Shown here piece by piece: positions 5,945 through 10,623 of a DNA stretch of 10,623 bases. A model generated the notes under the pieces. The model was not told where the DNA came from and did no database searches. It saw nothing but the letters and a program-made list of their open reading frames with translations. A program made the position numbers and the translations under genes. The stretch's first letter is position 1, and each line of letters opens with the position of its first letter. Origin of the DNA: Pseudomonadota bacterium (lineage in GTDB: Bacteria > Pseudomonadota > Gammaproteobacteria > Steroidobacterales > Steroidobacteraceae). The stretch lies in NCBI GenBank assembly GCA_021780395.1, contig JAJXYU010000347.1, positions 1 through 10,623 on the forward strand, read 5' to 3'.

Positions 5945-7474
5945 ATGCGGACAGTCGGTCGACGGCTTTGGGGAGGGGTGCTGTGCTCCTGCCTCGCGCT
6001 GACCGGCTGCGCGAGTCTGCCGCGTCACGTCGAGAAATTCCCGTCGCACGCGCTGCGGGATCCCCTCAGCACGCGGCTCGGCCGGCTGGTGGCGCGCAGC
6101 GCCGCGCACCACCCGCAAGGCGACTCGGGTCTGCGGCTGCTCGCGTCCGGCGAGGAGGCGTTCGACAGCCTGATCGCGCTCGCCGACAGCGCGCAGCGCA
6201 CCCTCGACCTGCAGTACTACATCATCGACGACGACGAATCCTCGCGGGTCATCCTGGAGCACGTCCGGATGGCCGCCGAGCGCGGCGTGCGCGTGCGGAT
6301 CCTCGTCGACGACTTCAACACCGCCGGGCAGGACACGCGCTTCATGCGGCTCGGCGAGCTGCCGAACATCGAGGTGCGGATCTTCAATCCGTTCCCGGGC
6401 GGACGGTTCTCGATGTGGAGCCGGTTCCTGTTCTCGGCCGGGGACATCGCGCGGATCAACCACCGGATGCACGACAAGCTGTTCGTCGCCGACAACTCGA
6501 TCGCGATCACCGGCGGCCGCAACATCGGCGACGAATACTTCACGCTCAACCGCAAGTACAACTTCGTCGACCTGGACGTGATCGCGACCGGACCGATCGT
6601 CTCGCAGCTGTCGGATTCGTTCGACCGGTTCTGGAACAGCAAGTATTCCTATCCGATCGCCTCGATCGATCCGATGGTGCCGGTCGGCGGGGTGCCGAAG
6701 CTCAACACCGCCGGCACCGGGCCGGAGGGCGGCGAGTTCCTGCGTCGCGAAATCCGCGCGGGGCACCTGCGGCTCGACTGGGTGCCGGCGACGGTGCTCG
6801 CGGACCGACCGGTGAAGATCGCGAGCGAGACCTCGCCCGCCGAGCAGAAGACGATCGCGAACAACGTCGCGGCGCTGATCCGGTCCGCGAAGAAGGACGT
6901 GCTCATCATCTCGCCGTACTTCGTGCCCGGTCGGCGGGGCGTCGCGCTGATGCGCAGTCTCGTCGCGCGCGGCGTGCGCATCCACATCCTCACGAATTCG
7001 CTCGCGACGACGGATGCGCCGATCGTCGACATCGGGTACGCGCGCTACCGCAAACCGCTGCTGAAGATGGGCGTGGACCTGCGCGAGCTCAGGCCGAAGA
7101 TCGGCAAGGCGCGACCGCGGTTCCATCGTTTCGGGGCGTCGACCGCGAGCCTGCATGCGAAGGCGATCGTGATCGACAACGAGACCGTGTTCATCGGTTC
7201 GATGAACATGGACGCGCGCTCGGCACATACCAATACCGAACTCGGGATCGTGTTCAAGAGCGCGCAGATCGCCGGGCAGGTGACCGCGTTGTTCGATGAC
7301 ATCGCGAGGTACGGCTGCTACAAACTGAAACTGATCCCGGGAACCAACAAGATCGAGTGGATCGGCAAGGGACCCGGCGCCGAGCGGGTCTGGTACCACG
7401 ATCCCGAGACGACACTCCTGCAGCGCATCGGATTGAAGCTGCTCACGCCGTTCGCGCCCGAACAGCTCCTGTGA
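5945..7474 (+). CDS. Phospholipase D-family lipoprotein, ClsC-like cardiolipin synthase
   Basis: This 509-residue protein has two HKD catalytic motifs, HDKLFVAD (His176, Lys178, Asp183) followed by GGRNIGDEYF, and HAKAIVID (His404, Lys406, Asp411) followed by GSMNMDARS. Two-HKD proteins of this shape include E. coli ClsC, which makes cardiolipin from phosphatidylglycerol and phosphatidylethanolamine, and related PLD proteins whose substrates are untested. Its N-terminus is a lipoprotein signal: MRTVGRR, a hydrophobic core, then LTGC with lipid-bearing Cys22. It should therefore be tethered to a membrane facing the periplasm. In-frame ATGs at 5924 and 5933 would lengthen the n-region; 5945 was chosen because a -10 element covers 5933. 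It diverges from trmB and is followed after 94 bases by can. No ymdB-like partner, which E. coli ClsC uses, lies next to it. The PLD fold is certain; the cardiolipin synthase activity is likely but not proven. Confidence 0.9.
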   Translation: MRTVGRRLWGGVLCSCLALTGCASLPRHVEKFPSHALRDPLSTRLGRLVARSAAHHPQGDSGLRLLASGEEAFDSLIALADSAQRTLDLQYYIIDDDESSRVILEHVRMAAERGVRVRILVDDFNTAGQDTRFMRLGELPNIEVRIFNPFPGGRFSMWSRFLFSAGDIARINHRMHDKLFVADNSIAITGGRNIGDEYFTLNRKYNFVDLDVIATGPIVSQLSDSFDRFWNSKYSYPIASIDPMVPVGGVPKLNTAGTGPEGGEFLRREIRAGHLRLDWVPATVLADRPVKIASETSPAEQKTIANNVAALIRSAKKDVLIISPYFVPGRRGVALMRSLVARGVRIHILTNSLATTDAPIVDIGYARYRKPLLKMGVDLRELRPKIGKARPRFHRFGASTASLHAKAIVIDNETVFIGSMNMDARSAHTNTELGIVFKSAQIAGQVTALFDDIARYGCYKLKLIPGTNKIEWIGKGPGAERVWYHDPETTLLQRIGLKLLTPFAPEQLL

Positions 7475-7556
7475 CCCGTGATGCGACCGGCGGGCCGACA
7501 CCGTCCCCGGGGCGCGACGGCGCTGCGCGGGGCGAGGCAAGTCCGGCGGTTCTGGC

Positions 7557-7562
7557 TACAAT
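7557..7562 (+). promoter_or_regulatory. -10 element just before the can start codon
   Basis: TACAAT (five of six to TATAAT) lies within TGGCTACAAT and ends 7 bases before the GTG at 7569. The -35 is weak (GAGGCA at 7534-7539, 17-base spacer). The predicted transcription start coincides with the GTG, implying a leaderless message. Confidence 0.55.
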
Positions 7563-7568
7563 CGCCGG

Positions 7569-8222
7569 GTGACGTCACTGCAGCACCTGATCGACCGTAA
7601 TCGCCTCTGGGCGGCCGCCGTGAAGCGCGATGACCCGGAGTTCTTCGTCCGGCTCGCCCGCCAGCAGACCCCGCAGTACCTGTGGATCGGCTGTTCCGAC
7701 AGCCGGGTGCCGGCGACCGAGATCTGCGGCCTGGTGCCCGGCGAGATGTTCGTGCACCGCAACGTCGCGAATGTGGTCGTGCACACGGACCTGAACTGTC
7801 TCACCGCAATGCAGTTCGCGGTCGACGTGCTCCGCGTGCAGCACATCATCGTCTGCGGGCACTACGGCTGCAGCGGGATACGCGCGACGTTGTCCCGGGA
7901 CAAGATCGGCCTCGCCGACAACTGGCTTCGTCACGTGCAGGACGTCTGCGACCGGCACCAGGCGTTGCTCGCCGCGATCGACGACGCGCCGGTACGCGAG
8001 CGCCGCCTGTGCGAGTTGAACGTGATCGACCAGGTGGCCCACGTGTGCCAGAGCTCGATCGTCCGCGAGGCCTGGGACCGGGGCCAGGCGCTGCAGGTCC
8101 ACGGCTGGGTCTACGGTATCGAGGACGGCCTGCTGCGCGACCTCGACTGCACCGTCAGCGGTGGCGGGGACGTCGGCGCGTCGTACGCGGCGGCGCTCGC
8201 GGGACTCGCCGGCCGGCGATGA
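7569..8222 (+). CDS. can: Beta-class carbonic anhydrase
   Basis: This enzyme interconverts carbon dioxide and bicarbonate, supplying bicarbonate to cytoplasmic carboxylases. The 217-residue protein matches the Can type (E. coli Can has 220) with the zinc ligands at the same numbers: Cys42, Asp44, His98 and Cys101. The Asp44-Arg46 pair lies in CSDSRVPA, and GHYGCSG and GWVYGIEDG are also present. There is no signal peptide. Translation starts at GTG 7569, giving MTSLQHLIDRNRLWA, the usual Can N-terminus; no Shine-Dalgarno precedes it, but a -10 box ends 7 bases upstream. The stop overlaps the chorismatase start in ATGA, so the two are almost surely one operon and translationally coupled. The partnership with an aromatic-acid enzyme is uncommon to my knowledge and may reflect shared growth needs more than a shared pathway. 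Confidence 0.97.
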   Translation: MTSLQHLIDRNRLWAAAVKRDDPEFFVRLARQQTPQYLWIGCSDSRVPATEICGLVPGEMFVHRNVANVVVHTDLNCLTAMQFAVDVLRVQHIIVCGHYGCSGIRATLSRDKIGLADNWLRHVQDVCDRHQALLAAIDDAPVRERRLCELNVIDQVAHVCQSSIVREAWDRGQALQVHGWVYGIEDGLLRDLDCTVSGGGDVGASYAAALAGLAGRR

Positions 8223-9250
8223 AGCTCGCGCGGCTCGTCCACGGGGAGGTGTCCCAGCGCTCGCTCGGCGAGCGCGGGGGCGACGCTTGGCGTGGCGCGC
8301 TCGGGGTCGTGGGATTCGCCGTCCCGCCGCCGTCCGTGCCGGGCGACCTGCCGCTCGCGATCTGCGGCACTCCGCCGATCGATCGCGCCGGCGAGGCCTG
8401 GGAGGTCTGGGCCGAGAACGCGAGCGCTGGCGCGACGGCGGTGCGCGGCGCGGATCTGCGACTGCGACGCGGCGAGCGGTTCTCATTCGGGGTCGTCTCG
8501 GTCGACGAGGAGCCGCTGCGCCGCGCGCAGGGGCTCGGTGCCGCGGCGGCCCTCCATGCGGCGACCGATCGGGCGTATCGCGCGATCTTCGAGGCGCTCG
8601 ACGCGGGCGAGCATCGGCATCTGGCGCGGATCTGGCACTATGTGCCGGACATCAACGGCGCCGCGGACGGGGAGGAGCGGTACCGGCATTTCAACGCCGC
8701 GCGCCGTGCCGCGTTCGAGCGTGCGCGGCGGGCCGGAGATGCGGCCGCGCCGGCGGCGACCGCCGTGGGATCGGTCGACGGGCACCCCCTCACCGTGTGC
8801 TTCCTCGCGTCCGCCGAGCCGCCGGTCACGATCGAGAACCCGCGGCAGGTGAGCGCCTACGATTACCCGCCGCGATACGGGCCGGTGAGCCCGTTGTTCT
8901 CGCGCGCGAGCGTGGTGCGCGACGGCGATGCGGCGCATCTGTTCGTGTCGGGAACCGCGAGCATCGTCGGACACCGGTCCCTGCACCCGGGCGACCCGGC
9001 CGCGCAGACCCACGAGGCACTGGTGAACCTCGGGATCGTGCTCGCCACCGCGAACCGCGTCGCCGAGCCGAGCCCGCGTGGGTTCGGCGCGCTGCGCGTG
9101 AAGGCGTACCTGCGGCGCCCCGGCGACCTCGAGACGGTACGGGCGCAGATCGCCCGGCACGCGCTGCCGGTCGAGAGCGTGCGCTACCTGCGCGCCGACA
9201 TCTGCCGGCCGGATCTGCTCGTCGAGATCGAGGCCTACGCGCGCGCCTGA
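8219..9250 (+). CDS. Chorismatase, FkbO/Hyg5/XanB2-like
   Basis: Chorismatases split chorismate and release pyruvate, giving a dihydroxy acid (FkbO type), 3-hydroxybenzoate (Hyg5 type), or both 3- and 4-hydroxybenzoate (XanB2 of Xanthomonas). XanB2 products feed the xanthomonadin pigment and ubiquinone. The 343-residue protein has family length and marks: RIWHYVPDING (137-147), ERYRHFNAAR (153-162), ENPRQVSAYDYPPRYGPVSP (206-225), LFVSGTASIVGH (241-252), and CRPDLLVEIEA near the end. Cys329 and Glu336 have the spacing of a Cys/Glu pair I recall as catalytic in Hyg5. The first 130 residues are more divergent. The ATG overlaps the can stop (ATGA) and has no Shine-Dalgarno of note, so it depends on coupling. 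No pigment-cluster genes or ubiA are adjacent. The family is secure; the product type is not. Older databases call such proteins pteridine-dependent deoxygenases, which is misleading. Confidence 0.9.
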   Translation: MKLARLVHGEVSQRSLGERGGDAWRGALGVVGFAVPPPSVPGDLPLAICGTPPIDRAGEAWEVWAENASAGATAVRGADLRLRRGERFSFGVVSVDEEPLRRAQGLGAAAALHAATDRAYRAIFEALDAGEHRHLARIWHYVPDINGAADGEERYRHFNAARRAAFERARRAGDAAAPAATAVGSVDGHPLTVCFLASAEPPVTIENPRQVSAYDYPPRYGPVSPLFSRASVVRDGDAAHLFVSGTASIVGHRSLHPGDPAAQTHEALVNLGIVLATANRVAEPSPRGFGALRVKAYLRRPGDLETVRAQIARHALPVESVRYLRADICRPDLLVEIEAYARA

Positions 9251-9308
9251 GGGCGGGGCGCGGACCGGCACGGGACCGGGTCGCACGCGCCCGATCGGGG
9301 GGATGGGG

Positions 9309-9338
9309 TTGCCGCGGGGTCGACGAAAAAACTAGAAT
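9309..9338 (+). promoter_or_regulatory. Promoter of the tRNA-Gly gene
   Basis: TTGCCG (9309-9314) and TAGAAT (9333-9338) match four and five of six consensus positions with an 18-base spacer that includes an A-rich run. Transcription would begin near 9345, about 8 bases before the mature tRNA 5' end. Confidence 0.6.
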
Positions 9339-9352
9339 CACGGCCTACCGGC

Positions 9353-9426
9353 GCGGGTGTAGTTCAATGGTAGAACTGTAGCTTCCCAAGCTACTAACGT
9401 GGGTTCGATTCCCATCACCCGCTCCA
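9353..9426 (+). tRNA. tRNA-Gly, anticodon CCC
   Basis: The 74-base gene folds fully. Acceptor GCGGGTG pairs with CACCCGC, then a T discriminator and an encoded CCA end. The D arm holds TTCAATGGTAGAAC, the anticodon stem is GTAGC with GCTAC around loop TTCCCAA (anticodon CCC, reading GGG), and the T loop is TTCGATT. It resembles E. coli glyU. It stands alone with its own promoter between the chorismatase and usp genes. No integrase or repeated 3' end nearby marks it as an attachment site in use. Confidence 0.97.
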
Positions 9427-9459
9427 CTCCCGGGCCGACGCCGTAGAAGCGCGAAGGAT

Positions 9460-9488
9460 TTGCAATGCACGGGAAGGTGCCGTTAGAT
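9460..9488 (+). promoter_or_regulatory. Possible promoter of the universal stress gene
   Basis: TTGCAA (9460-9465) is 17 bases from TTAGAT (9483-9488); reading TAGATT one base later improves the -10 to four of six. Transcription would start at 9495-9496, directly before the ATG at 9497. The TTG at 9488 would then lie upstream of the transcript. Confidence 0.4.
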
Positions 9489-9496
9489 TGACGGGC

Positions 9497-10303
9497 ATGG
9501 ACGCACCTTTCGTTGTCGCACTGCTCCCCTCGACGACCGGGGCGACGGAATGCCTGGACATCGCGACCCGCGTCGGCCAAGTGCTGCGGCTGCCCGTGCA
9601 GATCGCCCACGTCGAGGTCGGCCCAGGCGCGATCATCCTGCCGTCGCAGGAGCAATTGAGCGAGTACGAGGCCGAGCATTTCGTCGAGCGCGAGAAGTCC
9701 GAGACCGAGGCGGTCCGCACGCTCGTCCGTACCTGGAACACCAACCACGGTGCCAACCTGCCGCTCGAACTGTTCAAGGGCGACGAATGGCGGGTGATGC
9801 GCCACTACCGCGGCCGTGCCGCGGCGGTGGTGCTCGCTGCGCCGCATACCCAGCCCGTGGGGCATCGCGATACGCTGCGCGCGGCACTGCTGAGGGCCCG
9901 GCATCCGGTGGTGGTGGTGCCGCCCGCCTGGACCGGCGGTATCGGCCGGCGGCTGCTGGTCGGTTGGGCGGATTCCCCGCCGCTGCGTCGGGCGATCGCC
10001 GCGTTCACCCCGTTCCTGGCGGCGGCGGAGTCGGTGGACGTGGTCGCGGTCGGGCAGGATGCGGCGGTGCTGGAGAAGGCGCGGGGCGCGCTTGGCGCCC
10101 TGGTCCCCGCTGCGCGCTATCGCATGGTCGCGCCCGACGGCCGGCGCACCGCCTACGTGCTGCTCGACGAGGCGAAGAGCACGCAGGTCGACGGGCTCGT
10201 GGTGGGCGCGTTCCGGCGCGGTGAGATCCTCAACTGGATCGTGCCCGGCACGTCGAGTCGGTTGATTCGCGAGAGTTCCGTTCCGCTGCTGATGAGCGCC
10301 TGA
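9497..10303 (+). CDS. Tandem universal stress (UspA-like) domain protein
   Basis: The 268-residue protein has the size and pattern of two fused Usp domains. The first runs from MDAPFVVALLPSTTGATEC to PVVVVPP (about 1-137), the second from RRLLVGWADSPPLRRAIAAF to VPLLMSA (about 145-268). Each starts with a strand and ends in a hydrophobic P-V strand typical of the fold. The usual ATP loop, G-x2-G-x9-G-S/T, is imperfect at the end of domain 2 (GAFRRGEILNWIVPGT), so nucleotide binding is uncertain. No signal or membrane segment is seen; it should be cytosolic. ATG 9497 is preferred because a -10-like box ends 8-9 bases before it. TTG 9488, in the same frame with GGGAAGG 10 bases upstream, is the alternative and adds three residues. 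It follows the tRNA and converges with the TSUP gene. Stress-related function is inferred from the family only. Confidence 0.82.
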   Translation: MDAPFVVALLPSTTGATECLDIATRVGQVLRLPVQIAHVEVGPGAIILPSQEQLSEYEAEHFVEREKSETEAVRTLVRTWNTNHGANLPLELFKGDEWRVMRHYRGRAAAVVLAAPHTQPVGHRDTLRAALLRARHPVVVVPPAWTGGIGRRLLVGWADSPPLRRAIAAFTPFLAAAESVDVVAVGQDAAVLEKARGALGALVPAARYRMVAPDGRRTAYVLLDEAKSTQVDGLVVGAFRRGEILNWIVPGTSSRLIRESSVPLLMSA

Positions 10304-10337
10304 TCGCGACGCGCCGCAGGATCCGGCGACCGCGCGG

Positions 10338-10361
10338 CGCGCGCGGGTTCAAGCGCGCGCG
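10338..10361. terminator. GC-rich hairpin between convergent usp and TSUP genes
   Basis: CGCGCGCG (10338-10345) pairs with CGCGCGCG (10354-10361) around loop GGTTCAAG, centrally placed in the 63-base gap between two convergent stops. No T run follows on either strand. It may end transcription from both sides, but alternating GC sequence can also form such arms by chance. Confidence 0.45.
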
Positions 10362-10366
10362 TCCGG

Positions 10367-10623
10367 TCAAAGCCAGCCGAGGCCCCGCGCCAGCATGTTC
10401 AACGCGACGAGCACGATCACCGGCACGAACACGCGCTTCAGCCACACGTTCGACATCCGGGTGAGCGTCTTGGCGCCGAGCATCGCGCCGCTCAACACGC
10501 CGAGCGCGACCGGGGCCGCGATCGCCGGGTCGATGTCGCCGCGCTGAAAGAAGATCCCGGCCGAGGCCGCGGCCGTGACCCCGATCATGAAGTTGCTGGT
10601 GGTGGTCGAGACCTTCATCGGCA
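10367..10623 (-). CDS. TSUP (TauE/SafE) family membrane permease, C-terminal part only
   Basis: Only the last 85 codons are in the window; the frame is open at the right edge (a proline codon precedes the first visible Met), so the gene starts outside. The conserved MKVSTTTSNFMIGVTAAASA heads a transmembrane helix. Two more hydrophobic stretches follow (AAPVALGVLSGAMLGA and VFVPVIVLVALNMLA) with a short basic loop between them, KTLTRMSNVWLKR. TSUP proteins are seven- to nine-helix inner-membrane carriers for sulfite, sulfoacetate, taurine-derived or other small organic anions. The visible part does not tell which substrate. It converges with usp. Confidence 0.85.
   Translation of the reverse strand, partial: PMKVSTTTSNFMIGVTAAASAGIFFQRGDIDPAIAAPVALGVLSGAMLGAKTLTRMSNVWLKRVFVPVIVLVALNMLARGLGWL

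Noticed and set aside
5906..7540. Upstream extension of the trmB frame
   Set aside because: Antisense to the PLD gene; TrmB of 227 residues from 5905 is already full family length.
7575..8486. Minus-strand open frame of 303 codons
   Set aside because: Shadow of can and the start of the chorismatase gene; no recognisable domain.
9353..9426. tRNA-Gly as an integration site for a mobile element
   Set aside because: No integrase, no repeat of the tRNA 3' end in view, and flanking genes look like ordinary chromosome.
9338..9904. Minus-strand open frame ending in MGIEPTLVAWEATVLPLNYT
   Set aside because: This peptide is the antisense translation of the tRNA-Gly gene, a well-known false protein in databases.

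Overview
The window is dense, very GC-rich bacterial chromosome (G or C at most third codon positions). Its gene families point to a gammaproteobacterium near Xanthomonadales, Steroidobacterales or Nevskiales. The clues are a DUF4124 protein, AmpG, TrmB, a Can-type beta carbonic anhydrase with E. coli-like residue spacing, and an XanB2-like chorismatase. The lineage is an inference from gene content; no marker here fixes it. I see no mobile element, phage gene or CRISPR array, and no gene-free stretch over 300 bases. The longest gap is about 197 bases, between DUF6763 and trmB.

Left block (1-2566, minus strand): pyrE, then a secreted DUF4124 coiled-coil protein, then coaBC, whose 3' end lies outside the window. 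coaBC begins at a TTG that overlaps the DUF4124 stop codon. The block covers pyrimidine and coenzyme A synthesis plus one envelope protein of unknown function. A roughly 80-base GC-rich divergent region with an imperfect palindrome separates pyrE from exodeoxyribonuclease III.

Middle block (2646-5905): the plus-strand pair xth and ampG (DNA repair and muropeptide import) ends at a GC-rich hairpin. Two minus-strand genes converge on it: a short acidic DUF6763 protein and, upstream of that, the tRNA methyltransferase trmB.

Right block (5945-10623): a lipoprotein-type phospholipase D/cardiolipin synthase; a carbonic anhydrase overlapping a chorismatase by ATGA; a tRNA-Gly(CCC) with its own promoter; a tandem universal-stress-like protein; and, convergent to it, the C-terminal end of a TSUP permease.

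The most unusual pattern is in the starts. Four plus-strand genes (xth, the PLD gene, can, usp) have a -10-like element ending only 7 to 9 bases before the start codon and no clear Shine-Dalgarno. The pattern suggests leaderless or nearly leaderless mRNAs. By contrast, DUF4124, coaBC and DUF6763 have good Shine-Dalgarno sequences. The best metabolic lead is the coupling of carbonic anhydrase to a chorismatase, which would feed hydroxybenzoate to ubiquinone or aryl-polyene pigments.
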